Positions 16,527 to 25,803 of a DNA stretch of 64,000 nucleotides are shown in pieces; the stretch's first letter is position 1; the number at the start of each line of letters is the position of its first letter. The notes under the pieces were generated by a model. It saw only the letters and a list, made by a program, of their open reading frames with translations. It made no database searches and was not told the origin of the DNA. The translations under genes were made by a program, and so were the position numbers. The DNA is from Rhizobium anhuiense. Its GTDB lineage: Bacteria; Pseudomonadota; Alphaproteobacteria; Rhizobiales; Rhizobiaceae. Location of the stretch: positions 1 to 64,000 of the forward strand of contig NZ_ML133536.1 of assembly GCF_003985145.1 (NCBI RefSeq). The letters run 5' to 3'.

Positions 16527-17462
16527 CTACTTCTCCATCTCGCGTCCGGTTAACCGCAAGAAGACATCTTCTAGATTTGGTGGACGCTCCAGCAAGCGCA
16601 GGCCCGTATATCTACGCAGCTGCGCGCGCACCTGCTCTGGATCAGGCGTGTAGCAGAACAGGGTCTCTCCGCTGATCTCCAGTCGCCTAGCATTCGGCCT
16701 GATCAAGAGACTAAGCTCCTGCGGATCGCCGCCATAAATTTCGATCACAGGACAGCCAATCTGCTCCTCGATCAGGGCATGCGGTCGGCCCTCGGCGATC
16801 TTTCGCCCAGCTTCAAGCACGCACAGCCGGTCGCACAACCGCTCAGCCTCTTCCATGATATGGGTCGTCAGAAGAATTGTCTTGCCGCATGCCAACAGCG
16901 ATCGAAGTCGTTCCCAGATCAAGTGGCGCGCGTGTGGGTCGAGGCCAGTGGTCGGCTCGTCCAAAATGAGTAGCTGCGGGTCATTAATGAGCGCACGCGC
17001 CAAAGTGAGGCGTCGCTTCATCCCTCCCGATAGGTCTGCCACACGCGTATTCGCCTTGCTTTCAAGTCGCGCAAATTCAAGCAGCGATGGGATCACCGTT
17101 TCGATTTCTCGGGTGCTCATGCGGAAGTAGCGGCCGTATACCAAAAGGTTCTCGCGGACCGTGAATTCCAGGTCGAGATTATCGAACTGAGACACGATCC
17201 CGATTTTCGCGCGCGCCAAGCGAACCTGGCCCGGCTCCTGCGCTCCGAGTACAGTGATCTTGCCTGCATTCGGCGACGTCATTCCGAGGATCATACGGGT
17301 GATCGTGCTTTTACCTGCGCCGTTCGGTCCTAAAAGACCAAAACATTCTCCTGCGGCGATAGTAAACGACAAGTCATTGACGACGATTTTACCACCATAT
17401 GATTTCGAAACGCCGGCCAGGTCGATTGCGACTGGGGACAATGAGCCAGAAGGCGAATCCAT
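16527..17462 (-). CDS. nodI: NodI, Nod-factor ABC exporter ATPase
   Basis: 311 residues, the R. leguminosarum NodI length. Walker A is GPNGAGKS, the ABC signature LSGGMKRR and Walker B LLILDEPTTGLDP. It powers NodJ-mediated export of Nod factors. ATG 17462 (MDSPSGSLSP) is chosen because it gives the established N-terminus; the frame stays open 90 codons upstream without homology. It starts 136 bases after nodC. Confidence 0.97.
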   Translation of the reverse strand: MDSPSGSLSPVAIDLAGVSKSYGGKIVVNDLSFTIAAGECFGLLGPNGAGKSTITRMILGMTSPNAGKITVLGAQEPGQVRLARAKIGIVSQFDNLDLEFTVRENLLVYGRYFRMSTREIETVIPSLLEFARLESKANTRVADLSGGMKRRLTLARALINDPQLLILDEPTTGLDPHARHLIWERLRSLLACGKTILLTTHIMEEAERLCDRLCVLEAGRKIAEGRPHALIEEQIGCPVIEIYGGDPQELSLLIRPNARRLEISGETLFCYTPDPEQVRAQLRRYTGLRLLERPPNLEDVFLRLTGREMEK

Positions 17463-17598
17463 TGCCTTAAATTTCGATTGGTGCTGCCGCTCCGATAGGA
17501 TGAGATGATCCTGGTGCGGATCAGCGATCGTCGTCTTCAAATTCGTTAATTGCCCGTTCATTTCTTGTCCCAGATTTTGAGCTGCAGTGACGCGTTCA

Positions 17599-18876
17599 TC
17601 ACTCGCCACTATAGGCAATTTCAGATGTCGCCCGCCCTGGCATTTTGGTAGCGCCCTGCTGCCCAACCGTGGGCGCAATCGCGACTGATCCGCGCGACAG
17701 CCAGTCGCTATTGGATAGGGTACAAAGGGCATAGGCCTTCAAGGGAATTAAGAGAAAGATGTTCACAAGCGTGTGGAGAGCAAAACCCAGAAACCTCAGT
17801 TCGCGGGCGCGATAGGCAGCCACGCTACAGCGGACAAGAGTCATGGATCCAATGACCAGGATCGTCCACCAGGGTAGTGTGGCGGTCAGCGCAAACTGGC
17901 CAATTCCTGTCAATACCGACAGCGCAAGAAGTAGCAGGCCGACATTTTGCCCGATTGCGTCCAGCGTGAGATATCGATCGAGACCAGGCAGTACGGGGAG
18001 CGCAAGCAAAGTATCCCGAAAGGTGCTGCGTGCCCAGCGTAGTTGTTGGCGTAGATAAACACCCATCGTGTCTGGAACGACTGTCGCCGCGATGGCACTC
18101 GGAACATACTCAGTTCGAAAGCCTGCGCTCAGCATGAGAATCGTCAAATGGCGATCTTCGCCGAAGTCACTCGGCTTGCCGCGATAAAGCTGCGTCTCGT
18201 ACTGATCGAGCAGCGAAAGCATAGCAGACCGACGGTACATCGCACATGGGCCGCAGCAACACATAACTGCACCGAAGCGAGCTTGTGCCGCGCGCTCCTC
18301 GTTGCAGGCAAGCCAGTACTCCATGTCAATCAAGCGAGTTAGCCAGGTGTCCGCCTGGTTGCTGGCTTTCATTTGGCCCATCGCCGCACCGACTGCTGGA
18401 TCCCGCATTTTGTGGGCAAGCTTAGATACGACGTCGGGGGCGATCGTGGTGTCTGAGTCCACATTCAAAATGAGATCCCCAGAGGACTGGGTTATAGCGG
18501 CGATTTGCGCTTTGCGCTTTCCAACATTTTTAGGGAGAATTGTGAAGTTGAATCTCTCATCGTCTGCATAGACAGCGCGCTGAGCCACAACCGCGTCGCG
18601 ATTTTTGGAACCGTCGTCGACTACATAGATGCGCAATTTTCCGGCATAATCTTGCTCCGCAAGCGACGCGAGGCATTCCGAAAGAACGATTGGGTCTTCG
18701 TTGAAGCACGGCACGATGACATCAACGCTTGGCACGGGGTTGGTTTCAATGTCTTTCGCAGGTGTTGTTGAGATCGTTGTCCGCCTAGCATGAAAGACCT
18801 GCGCGCTCTTATAAACAGTGGAGAGCATTGCATAAAGCGAGATGGCGGCGATGCTGGTTGTTGCGAGCAGGGTCAT
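17599..18876 (-). CDS. nodC: NodC, N-acetylglucosaminyltransferase (chitooligosaccharide synthase)
   Basis: 425 residues of glycosyltransferase family 2. An N-terminal membrane anchor is followed by the catalytic domain (VDVIVPCFNED, VVDDGSKN, VDSDTT, GEDRHLT, QQLRWARS) and a C-terminal hydrophobic cluster (VGLLLLALSVLTGIGQFAL and beyond) that spans the membrane. It polymerises UDP-GlcNAc into the chitin-oligomer backbone of the Nod factor. Start ATG 18876 lies 22 bases after the nodB stop. Confidence 0.98.
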   Translation of the reverse strand: MTLLATTSIAAISLYAMLSTVYKSAQVFHARRTTISTTPAKDIETNPVPSVDVIVPCFNEDPIVLSECLASLAEQDYAGKLRIYVVDDGSKNRDAVVAQRAVYADDERFNFTILPKNVGKRKAQIAAITQSSGDLILNVDSDTTIAPDVVSKLAHKMRDPAVGAAMGQMKASNQADTWLTRLIDMEYWLACNEERAAQARFGAVMCCCGPCAMYRRSAMLSLLDQYETQLYRGKPSDFGEDRHLTILMLSAGFRTEYVPSAIAATVVPDTMGVYLRQQLRWARSTFRDTLLALPVLPGLDRYLTLDAIGQNVGLLLLALSVLTGIGQFALTATLPWWTILVIGSMTLVRCSVAAYRARELRFLGFALHTLVNIFLLIPLKAYALCTLSNSDWLSRGSVAIAPTVGQQGATKMPGRATSEIAYSGE

Positions 18877-18898
18877 GGTTTCTCGTTTGTCCAGTGTT

Positions 18899-19549
18899 TC
18901 AGGGAAGTGAACGAATCTCGAATCCGCGGCTATGCAGTGCCGGAATAATTCGAGAGAGTGCTATGAGCGTCTGGTCACGGAGTCCGGCAAGCGAGCATTG
19001 CTCAACCTCATCGGGAGGACACCCGTCGTGCAAAAGCACGATTGCCCCAGGCCGAGCAGCAGCAAGCACCTCATCAACGATCACGTCGACGCCCGGGCAA
19101 GACCAGTCTCTAGGGTCGGCCGACCAGTGAACGGCTCCAAGTCCAGCCCTCACCGATGCTGAAAGGACGTCTTCAGTCCAAACCCCGTAAGGCGCTCGTA
19201 AGTGCCGGACCAAGGCTTGGGGACAGGCCGAGACAATAGCTTGATGCGCCTCGTCTATTTCACGTTTCACATCCTTGGGATCGCAGGTGGCGAGGTCGGG
19301 ATGCGTCATGGTATGATTGGCGACATCATGACCTTCCGCCACAAGACGCCGAATGAGTTCGGGGTGATCCTTCACGTATGAGCCGATAGCAAAAAATGTC
19401 GCCGGAACGCGGTGCTCAGCTAGAACATCCAGGATTTGCGGCGTGCAGAATGGATTAGGACCGTCGTCGAACGTCAAGTAAACGCAGCGAGCTTCGTGGC
19501 CGCTTGTGTGATTGACCGGTACTTCGCTCATATATGCGGGCCGTTTCAT
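18899..19549 (-). CDS. nodB: NodB, chitooligosaccharide deacetylase
   Basis: 216 residues with the polysaccharide-deacetylase (carbohydrate esterase 4) motifs: TFDDGPNPFC, HTMTHPDL, RAPYGVWTEDV and LLHDGCPP. It removes the N-acetyl group from the non-reducing end of the NodC product so that NodA can attach the fatty acid. It overlaps nodA by four bases. Confidence 0.97.
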   Translation of the reverse strand: MKRPAYMSEVPVNHTSGHEARCVYLTFDDGPNPFCTPQILDVLAEHRVPATFFAIGSYVKDHPELIRRLVAEGHDVANHTMTHPDLATCDPKDVKREIDEAHQAIVSACPQALVRHLRAPYGVWTEDVLSASVRAGLGAVHWSADPRDWSCPGVDVIVDEVLAAARPGAIVLLHDGCPPDEVEQCSLAGLRDQTLIALSRIIPALHSRGFEIRSLP

Positions 19550-20136
19550 AGTTCCGACCCGTTTCGTTCAATCAACGAGCCCGCGGGCCACTCAGTCATT
19601 GGACGGTCGACGGGAACCACCAATACGAGGACATCTTCAGTGCGCGTGGCTGGCAGGTCGGAATGCGCGTCTGGAAGCGTGGAGCGCACACGCAGCCCGG
19701 TCATAATATTGGCGGTCCCGTCTCGGCAGTATCTTTCCATATGATTCCGCATGGCGTGGCGAACTGTTCCGAAAGCAAATGGAACACTCAACTGGCGCAG
19801 AACCGGAAACATGGCGCGGACCGAGTGAGCGATGCCTAATCCTTCTAGATCCGGTCGCACTCCGTACAGGCCTAGCTCAGCCACAAGCAAATCAGTCGTA
19901 CCGACCTTTATGAAGCGGCGTAACAAGCCCATGTGGCTAGCGACGCCGTGCGAGTCATATGCGATTGCGCGGCGTTCGGGCCTCGCACCACCCCAGCTTC
20001 GGCCAGTCTCGAACGGCTTGGCATTGAACGCTCCCGTCGGTCCATAGGTCTTACAAAAAAAATCAGCGAGTTCCGCGTGGTCGGAAGCTTCCAGCTCATT
20101 TTCCCAGCATATTTTCCATCGCACTTCAGAAGACAT
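19546..20136 (-). CDS. nodA: NodA, Nod-factor N-acyltransferase
   Basis: 196 residues, the exact NodA length, starting MSSEVRWKICWENELEA. The family segments SWGGARPERRAIAYD, VAELGLYGVRPDLEGLG and MRNHMERYCRDG are present. It transfers an acyl chain from an acyl carrier protein (NodF here for the special unsaturated chain) to the deacetylated end of the chitin oligomer. ATG 20136 is preferred over a start ten residues upstream because it gives the normal N-terminus. It is the first gene behind the nod box at 20339-20385. Confidence 0.98.
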   Translation of the reverse strand: MSSEVRWKICWENELEASDHAELADFFCKTYGPTGAFNAKPFETGRSWGGARPERRAIAYDSHGVASHMGLLRRFIKVGTTDLLVAELGLYGVRPDLEGLGIAHSVRAMFPVLRQLSVPFAFGTVRHAMRNHMERYCRDGTANIMTGLRVRSTLPDAHSDLPATRTEDVLVLVVPVDRPMTEWPAGSLIERNGSEL

Positions 20137-20338
20137 GCAAAAGCTCCAAGTTGTTTCTTCGCCCAACCACGATCAGAGCTGCGCGATATTGTTGCGCATA
20201 CTTGTTGGATTGCCGGTTAGGCAATCGAGCGGTTAAGAGGTTTAAGAGTCTCGAACCGGGCCCCTGCCCGGCACTTCGTTTTTTAGTTCCTGGCCCTGAT
20301 ATTGATCAAGTTCCGGGTTTTCTATAAGTGATCCGAAA

Positions 20339-20385
20339 GATTGGTAAAATTGATTGTTTGGATGGCAATCATCTATGAAATGGAT
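20339..20385 (-). promoter_or_regulatory. nod box of nodABCIJ
   Basis: On the minus strand a 47-base element begins ATCCATTTCATAGATG and ends CAATCAATTTTACCAATC, an essentially perfect nod box, the NodD binding site. It lies about 200 bases before nodA and only ten bases before the divergent nodD start, so bound NodD would also repress or tune nodD itself. Confidence 0.95.
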
Positions 20386-20394
20386 ATTCAACCC

Positions 20395-21327
20395 ATGCGT
20401 TTTAAAGGCCTAGATCTAAACCTTCTTGTAGCACTCGACGCTCTAATGACCGAGCGCAAGCTCACAGCAGCGGCGCGCAGCATCAACCTCAGCCAACCCG
20501 CCATGAGCGCCGCCATCTCTAGGTTGCGCGACTATTTCCGCGACGACCTTTTTATCATGCAGAGACGGGAGCTAGTTCCGACCCCGCGTGCAGAGGCACT
20601 TGCCCCCGCTGTCCGCGAAGCCCTCTTGCATATCCAGGTCTCCGTTATAGCTTGGGATCCAATAAACCCAGCGGAGTCCGACCGCCGATTCAGAATTATC
20701 CTCTCAGACTTCATGGCACTGGTCTTCTTCGACAAGATAATATTGCGCTTAGCTCGGGAGGCGCCAGGGGTCAGCTTCGAGTTGCTGCCACTTGACGACG
20801 ATCCGGAGGAGCTTCTCCGCCGTGGTGATGTCGATTTTCTGATCCTCCCGGATTTATTCATGTCCGGCGCCCATCCGAAGGCAAGGCTTTTCGAAGAGAG
20901 ACTGGTGTGCGTCGGCTGCCCTACGAACGAGCAGTTACAAGGGCAGCTCTCCTTGGAGCAATATATGTCCATGGGACATGTTGCGGCTAAGTTCGGACGT
21001 GGTCTTAAGCCTTCCGTAGAGCAATGGTTATTGATGCAGCACGGCCTCAAGAGGCGTATTGAGCTCGTCGTCCCGGGGTTTAACTTGATCCCGCCATTGC
21101 TGTCTGGCACTAATCGAATAGCAACCATCCCCCTGCGGCTGGTCAAACATTACGAACGAACTATCCCACTAAGAATCATTGAGCATCCTTTGCCGCTTCT
21201 TTCATTCACTGAGGCTGTCCAATGGCCGGCTCTTCACAACACTGATCCTGGAAACATCTGGATGCGCGAGATTATGATCCAAGAGGCTTCGCGCATGGAA
21301 TCTGAGATGGAAAGTTGTACGTCGTAA
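20395..21327 (+). CDS. nodD: NodD, LysR-type flavonoid-responsive activator
   Basis: 310 residues. The N-terminal LysR helix-turn-helix reads MRFKGLDLNLLVALDALMTERKLTAAARSINLSQPAMSAAISRLRDYF in pieces typical of NodD (about 1-60), followed by the co-inducer domain. NodD binds nod boxes and activates nod operons when plant flavonoids are present. ATG 20395 is chosen because it gives the standard NodD N-terminus; the longer frame from 20341 would read through the nod box. It is divergent from nodA. The C-terminal tail after MIQEASRM is strain-variable in this family. Confidence 0.97.
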   Translation: MRFKGLDLNLLVALDALMTERKLTAAARSINLSQPAMSAAISRLRDYFRDDLFIMQRRELVPTPRAEALAPAVREALLHIQVSVIAWDPINPAESDRRFRIILSDFMALVFFDKIILRLAREAPGVSFELLPLDDDPEELLRRGDVDFLILPDLFMSGAHPKARLFEERLVCVGCPTNEQLQGQLSLEQYMSMGHVAAKFGRGLKPSVEQWLLMQHGLKRRIELVVPGFNLIPPLLSGTNRIATIPLRLVKHYERTIPLRIIEHPLPLLSFTEAVQWPALHNTDPGNIWMREIMIQEASRMESEMESCTS

Positions 21328-21725
21328 GCGGCACCGCCGGCTCATCACAGCGCGTTGGCTGTGTTCCCAAAGGAGGCATTATGTTACAGGCGGCCCCCGC
21401 CGCCTCAGCTCAGCTAGCAATCGAAGCTATTGCCGAGAGCGATCGTTACCTGAGAAGGTACGATTCGTATGCTTTCCCTGGCCTCATGCAAAGGTGATTC
21501 AAAACTTTATTCCTGTAACCTATGTTCGGCCGATCGCGGAAACCAGCATCCAGCTGCGGTGACTTCCCCGACCTTCCGCACATGCGCTTCTGCGCGAAAA
21601 TGACCAACGCGCCGACCCGGGATAGTAGCCGAAGCTCTACTTTCGATCCCGCGATAAATCTTGTTCTTGAGGGTTTGAAACGGCGCCGGCGCGAGAAGTT
21701 AGCCGCGGCAATATGTCGAGCCACA
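21328..21725. other. nodD-nodF spacer
   Basis: About 400 bases with no supported gene. Small frames here have no family features. The stretch ends at the nod box of nodFE. Confidence 0.4.
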
Positions 21726-21772
21726 ATCCATAGCGTGGATGCATTTGATCCACACAATCAATTTTACCAATG
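21726..21772 (+). promoter_or_regulatory. nod box of nodFE
   Basis: A 47-base element beginning ATCCATAGCGTGGATG and ending CAATCAATTTTACCAATG, a near-perfect NodD binding site. It faces nodF, whose start is 176 bases downstream, a usual distance for nod box promoters. Confidence 0.93.
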
Positions 21773-21948
21773 ATCCCATATGATCCATAGCAGGGCAGCC
21801 GCGCGGTGAGATTCCGGTAAGTTTTATTGGTTTCTGTCGTCACTTCGCAGACGAGCCGGAACATCTTCCGATGTTAGCAGCAATTAGATCGAGCCTTCTC
21901 GCAAGGCCGTCGGCTCGTCGAAATTAGGCATGATGGAGAGGAATACAA

Positions 21949-22227
21949 ATGGCTGATCAACTCACACTGGAAATTATCAGTGCGATCAATAAGCTCGTCA
22001 AAGCTGAAGACGGCGGGAGAACGATCGTAGCGCTCGGCGAAATAACGACTGACACTGAGTTGACTTCACTTGGCATCGATTCGCTGGGTTTGGCCGATGT
22101 CCTTTGGGATCTGGAGCAGCTCTACGGCATTAAGATCGAGATGAATACGGCCGATGCCTGGTCGAACCTCAACAATATCGGCGACGTGGTGGAAGCCGTC
22201 CGTGGCTTGCTCACCAAGGAGGTCTGA
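21949..22227 (+). CDS. nodF: NodF, specialised acyl carrier protein
   Basis: 92 residues of the acyl carrier protein family. The phosphopantetheine attachment site is Ser45 in LGIDSLGLAD. NodF carries the growing chain on which NodE builds the polyunsaturated fatty acids that decide host specificity of the Nod factor. It ends immediately before nodE and is controlled by the nod box at 21726-21772. Confidence 0.96.
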   Translation: MADQLTLEIISAINKLVKAEDGGRTIVALGEITTDTELTSLGIDSLGLADVLWDLEQLYGIKIEMNTADAWSNLNNIGDVVEAVRGLLTKEV

Positions 22228-23439
22228 ATGGACAGACGCGTCGTTATCACCGGATTGGGCGGACTGTGCGGACTGGGCACCGATGCTTCCTCTATCTGGA
22301 CGGAGATGCGCGAAGGCCGCTCCGCCATCGGCCCGATCTCAAACTCAGAGATTCATGAGCTGAAGGGGATGATCGGGACCGAGATCAAGGTGCTGCCTCA
22401 ACACGACATTGATCGCAAACAGCTCATCTCCATGGACCGCTTCAGCCTGCTAGCCGTGCTTGCAGCTAAACAAGCCATGCTACAGGCCGACCTTTCGTGC
22501 AATGAAGGAAATGCCCACCGTTTCGGCGCGACAGTGGGCGTTGGCTTTGGCGGCTGGGACGCTACCGAGAAGGCCTACCGCACCCTCCTATTGGGCGGCG
22601 CGACTCGCACTGAGCTATTCACTGGGGTAAAGGCAATGCCTAGCGCGGCTGCCTGTCAGGTAAGCATGAACCTCGGGCTGCGGGGGCCAGTCTTCGGTGC
22701 CACCTCTGCCTGCGCCTCGGCCAACCATGCGATCGCTTCAGCGGTAGATCAGATCAAGCTCGGTAGGGCGGACGTTATGCTAGCTGGAGGAAGCGACGCG
22801 CCACTCGTGTGGATCGTGCTTAAGGCATGGGAAGCAATGCGCGTACTCGCTCCAGATACTTGCCGGCCATTCTCGGGCGACAGGAAAGGACTAGTTTTGG
22901 GCGAAGGTGCGGGCATGGCCGTGCTGGAAAGCTATGAGCATGCCGCCGCCCGCGGTGCAACGATGCTTGCCGAGGTCGCCGGCATCGGCCTTTCCGCCGA
23001 TGCCTACCACATAGCTGCACCAGCTGTGCATGGGCCGGAGGCGGCGATGCGCGCCTGCCTTGTTGATGCGGGTTTAAATGCCGAGGATGTAGACTACCTC
23101 AACGCCCATGGCACCGGCACCAAGGCCAACGATCAGATCGAAACGACGGCGATTAAGCGCGTCTTTGGTGACCATGCTCGATCGATGTCCATCTCTTCCA
23201 CCAAATCCACTCACGCGCACTGCCTCGGGGCAGCAAGTGCGCTCGAAATGATAGCCTGCGTGATGGCGATCCAAGAAGGTGTCGTGCCGCCCACGGCCAA
23301 CTATCGCGAACCAGACCCCGATTGTGATCTGGACGTCACGCCAAATGTGCCCCGAGAGCGCAGGGTGGGCGTGGCCATGAGCAACGCCTTCGCCATGGGC
23401 GGCATGAATGCTGTCCTTGCGTTCAAGCAGGTGCAATGA
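22228..23439 (+). CDS. nodE: NodE, beta-ketoacyl-ACP synthase
   Basis: 403 residues of the KAS II fold. The catalytic residues are in place: Cys162 in ATSACASANHA, His294 in NAHGTGTKAND, Lys326 and His331 in STKSTHAHCLGAA. NodE elongates NodF-bound chains to make host-specific multi-unsaturated acyl groups, the main determinant separating pea/vetch and clover symbionts; I cannot assign which variant this is from sequence alone. It abuts nodF. In the classical R. leguminosarum cluster nodL follows directly, but here a 5-kb quorum-sensing block comes next. Confidence 0.96.
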   Translation: MDRRVVITGLGGLCGLGTDASSIWTEMREGRSAIGPISNSEIHELKGMIGTEIKVLPQHDIDRKQLISMDRFSLLAVLAAKQAMLQADLSCNEGNAHRFGATVGVGFGGWDATEKAYRTLLLGGATRTELFTGVKAMPSAAACQVSMNLGLRGPVFGATSACASANHAIASAVDQIKLGRADVMLAGGSDAPLVWIVLKAWEAMRVLAPDTCRPFSGDRKGLVLGEGAGMAVLESYEHAAARGATMLAEVAGIGLSADAYHIAAPAVHGPEAAMRACLVDAGLNAEDVDYLNAHGTGTKANDQIETTAIKRVFGDHARSMSISSTKSTHAHCLGAASALEMIACVMAIQEGVVPPTANYREPDPDCDLDVTPNVPRERRVGVAMSNAFAMGGMNAVLAFKQVQ

Positions 23440-23748
23440 AGTGAAGATCGTCACGACTAACCCTTGTAAGGCCAGCGGCACATGCTTGAAGCAGGCACCG
23501 CAATCCTGTCAAATAGTCTCGCTCTAATTCCTCGGATACTCTCGCATCTGAAATTTTCCTCCGCGCAAACCATGCTACTCCGCCGTCTCGGGGCAAAGGC
23601 TGTGGGATGAGAGGGATGCAGCCGGTCGCCCGCTCTTTCCGGCATCAGCGAGCACACACGTCTGACGAAGTGGGCTCGGCACCGCTGCTTGTTGGCATTG
23701 ATGAACCTTCGGTGACTTTGCGGCCTTCGTGGTCATCGGAGAAAGCTA
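23440..23748. other. Spacer between convergent nodE and luxR
   Basis: About 310 bases with no convincing reading frame or hairpin with a T-run. It marks the left junction of the block that separates nodE from nodL. Confidence 0.4.
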
Positions 23749-24483
23749 TCACCACGCTGATATCAATTCGAGCGCCGTGGCTTTGGCGACAGCTTCACTG
23801 GTCGTGGCGACGGTCAGCTTTCGGCGTGCCGACGCAAGATAGAGCTGCACCGCACTTACCGAAATGGACAAGCGGGCGCAGATCTGCTTTGCCATTAGGC
23901 CGCTGGCCGTCATATCGAGACATTGCAGTTCGCGGCGCGACAATTGCGGAAAATCCGCAGTTTTTCTCAGGCCCGACAGAACCATGGCCCTGTCGTGGAG
24001 ATGGTGGGCGAGAAACTGGAGGTCGCGCATGCTGTCCATGCGGAACCGACGCCAGTAGGAGGCGGGCTGATTGGAGGTGATCGTAAACAGCGATCGCTCC
24101 CCGTGAGGCCCACGCACCGGCAGTGTCACGCCTTGCTGCCCGATACCGAAGGCCATCGCCTCCTTAAAGAAGCCGTGAGCGCGCCCTGAATCCCATTTTG
24201 ACGCGGACCATTCCACGGGCAGAAAGCCGCGCTGTCCGAGCCGCACGACGGGATCGATGCTGAAGTAATCCCGGGCAAGATATTGCTTCACCCACTCGGG
24301 CGGGTAGGTCAGCATCAGCAATGGATTGTTGGCCGCTGCGCCCGAGGAGCGGGTCACATGCAGAACCATGTGCGATATCGCATAGATGTGGCGGACTTCG
24401 TCCAGCGTCGTTTCCAGATCTTCCAACGTCGGCGATGCGGAGATCCGGTCCAAACTGTAGAAAAAACGAGAACTGCTCAGCAT
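23749..24483 (-). CDS. LuxR-family quorum-sensing regulator
   Basis: 244 residues. The N-terminal autoinducer-binding domain shows the usual W/Y/D pattern (YPPEWVKQYLARDYFSIDPVVRLGQRGFLPVEWS), followed by GVTLPVRGPHGERSLFTI. The C-terminal LuxR helix-turn-helix is at about 175-235 (LSRRELQCLDMTASGLMAKQICARLSISVSAVQLYLASARRKL). It would bind an acyl-homoserine lactone and control target promoters. It lies downstream of the synthase gene on the same strand with a 152-base gap, so it may have its own promoter. Family membership is certain; I do not assign it to a named system. Confidence 0.92.
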   Translation of the reverse strand: MLSSSRFFYSLDRISASPTLEDLETTLDEVRHIYAISHMVLHVTRSSGAAANNPLLMLTYPPEWVKQYLARDYFSIDPVVRLGQRGFLPVEWSASKWDSGRAHGFFKEAMAFGIGQQGVTLPVRGPHGERSLFTITSNQPASYWRRFRMDSMRDLQFLAHHLHDRAMVLSGLRKTADFPQLSRRELQCLDMTASGLMAKQICARLSISVSAVQLYLASARRKLTVATTSEAVAKATALELISAW

Positions 24484-24635
24484 GAGATGGACTCGCGGTT
24501 GTGTGTTTTCCTGACTGGGGTAGTCGTAACATTTCGCGGTGAACGAGAAAAGAACGTTTTATGGCAACCATGGCGCGATGTGAAGAACAGGTTAAGGAAC
24601 TGACGACACTGTGGGCGGCGGGACGGCGACTGGCC

Positions 24636-25274
24636 TTACCGCATGCCACCATCGACAAGGGCCCTGCCAGGACAGGAAGAGGTTTGATTGAGAAGTCGGG
24701 CTAGGTTGGTGCGAAGTGTCCGACAGTTATCTCCAGTCACGTCCCACAGGCCGACATACAGTTTGCCGATCTCGGGCAGTGATCGGGCAAGCGGCGTCGG
24801 CCTCCAGCCGAGCCTGCGATACACCCCGACCATCGCCCCATCATAGACGCCGACGATGTTTTCGATACCGGCGCCGAGGGCAAGAGCGCAAAGCCCTGAG
24901 AGCAGTTCGGTGGCGACTGCGCGCGATTGCGCGATGTGTCCGGCAGATGGGTGAACGCAAAAGCGAGTACATTCCCAGGTCGTCGGGCTGTCGACGTCGA
25001 TAGGCTGATCGAAGAAATGCCGAAACTCGCTTTTGAGCATCGTCGCGCCAGTGGTCGGCAGCAGGCGTAGCGAACCTGTCAGTGTGCCCGAAGGTCGTTG
25101 AGTGACGAGATATACGGGATCTTCGACCTCATCATATCGGTCCCTCTCCCATTGATCCCGGACATCGACCTGCCATCCCAGCCGATCGCGAAAAACGACG
25201 GCGCGAGCCCGAAACATTGCATCGAACGCACGTCGATCGGTCTCGAGCATGTCTTTGGTGAGTATCCGCAACAT
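24636..25274 (-). CDS. LuxI-family acyl-homoserine-lactone synthase
   Basis: 212 residues with the conserved LuxI core: MFRARAVVFRDRLGW near the N-terminus, LTGSLRLLPTTG, WECTRFCVHPSAG and the late VYRRLGW. These enzymes make acyl-homoserine lactones from S-adenosylmethionine and acyl-ACP. ATG 25274 has AGGAGGA seven bases upstream; the frame extends 22 codons further without family similarity. It resembles the RaiI/TraI branch more than CinI, judged from remembered sequences only. A lux-box-like palindrome lies about 50 bases upstream. The neighbouring luxR and divergent XRE gene complete a small regulatory module. Confidence 0.93.
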   Translation of the reverse strand: MLRILTKDMLETDRRAFDAMFRARAVVFRDRLGWQVDVRDQWERDRYDEVEDPVYLVTQRPSGTLTGSLRLLPTTGATMLKSEFRHFFDQPIDVDSPTTWECTRFCVHPSAGHIAQSRAVATELLSGLCALALGAGIENIVGVYDGAMVGVYRRLGWRPTPLARSLPEIGKLYVGLWDVTGDNCRTLRTNLARLLNQTSSCPGRALVDGGMR

Positions 25275-25323
25275 ATCCGTTCCTCCTGATCGTCGATGTT
25301 TCACAACAGGCGCCGACCTCGAG

Positions 25324-25347
25324 CAATCTGGATATTTCACCAGATTG
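25324..25347. promoter_or_regulatory. lux-box-like palindrome between luxI and the XRE gene
   Basis: Perfect 8-base arms CAATCTGG and CCAGATTG flank an 8-base spacer, and the inner part fits the lux-box core CTG-N10-CAG. It lies 50 to 73 bases upstream of the luxI start and in the divergent space shared with the XRE regulator, where a LuxR protein would be expected to bind for autoinduction. Confidence 0.65.
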
Positions 25348-25390
25348 ACCGGCGCTTCGACTTACCTTTCATTTTCACAGGCATTTCCGA

Positions 25391-25410
25391 AGCTTGATCG
25401 ATCTCAAGCT
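25391..25410. promoter_or_regulatory. Inverted repeat with an FNR/FixK-like core
   Basis: AGCTTGA and TCAAGCT are perfect arms around TCGATC. The core TTGATCGATCTCAA differs from the FNR/FixK consensus TTGAT-N4-ATCAA at one base. It lies about 43 bases upstream of the XRE-family start and could couple that gene to oxygen status, or be an operator for the XRE protein itself. Confidence 0.4.
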
Positions 25411-25452
25411 CGCTGTGGCTGCCAATTCAACGCAACCAAGGAAGAATCGTTC

Positions 25453-25803
25453 GTGACCTACGATCCAGCCCGCGGCAAACGCATTCGAGAAGCGATATCT
25501 CGGGGCAAGTTCCGGAAAGTACACGCTCTTGCAGCCGAACTGAATGTATCAGTCGCGGCCGTCTCGCGCTGGCAAAATGGCGGCCATACGTCCCTCGAAA
25601 GCGCCTGCGCTCTCGCGCGCCTGCTGGATGTTTCCCTCGATTGGCTGCTCTTGGGGCGAGGGACCATAGACGGGCATAGGAACAGCGCGATCTCCGCCAC
25701 GGAATTGCTGTGGGTAATGGCGCTACGTGGCCGATCTGCGGCGGCTCGGTCCAATCTTATTGGGCTGCTCGAATCCATCCCTCCGGAACAAGCGTTACGC
25801 TAA
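25453..25803 (+). CDS. XRE-family transcriptional regulator
   Basis: 116 residues. A Cro/CI-type helix-turn-helix occupies about residues 10-65 (IREAISRGKFRKVHALAAELNVSVAAVSRWQNG, then LARLLDVSLDWLLLG). The remainder is short and helical. The frame is open upstream to 25249, but that part overlaps luxI, so GTG 25453 is used; no strong ribosome site is visible and the exact start is uncertain. It is divergent from luxI across the lux-box-like palindrome and may modulate the quorum-sensing genes or the exported-protein genes downstream. Confidence 0.75.
   Translation: MTYDPARGKRIREAISRGKFRKVHALAAELNVSVAAVSRWQNGGHTSLESACALARLLDVSLDWLLLGRGTIDGHRNSAISATELLWVMALRGRSAAARSNLIGLLESIPPEQALR

Noticed and set aside
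20341..20394. Longer nodD start at 20341
   Set aside because: It would read through the nod box, and the standard NodD N-terminus begins at 20395.
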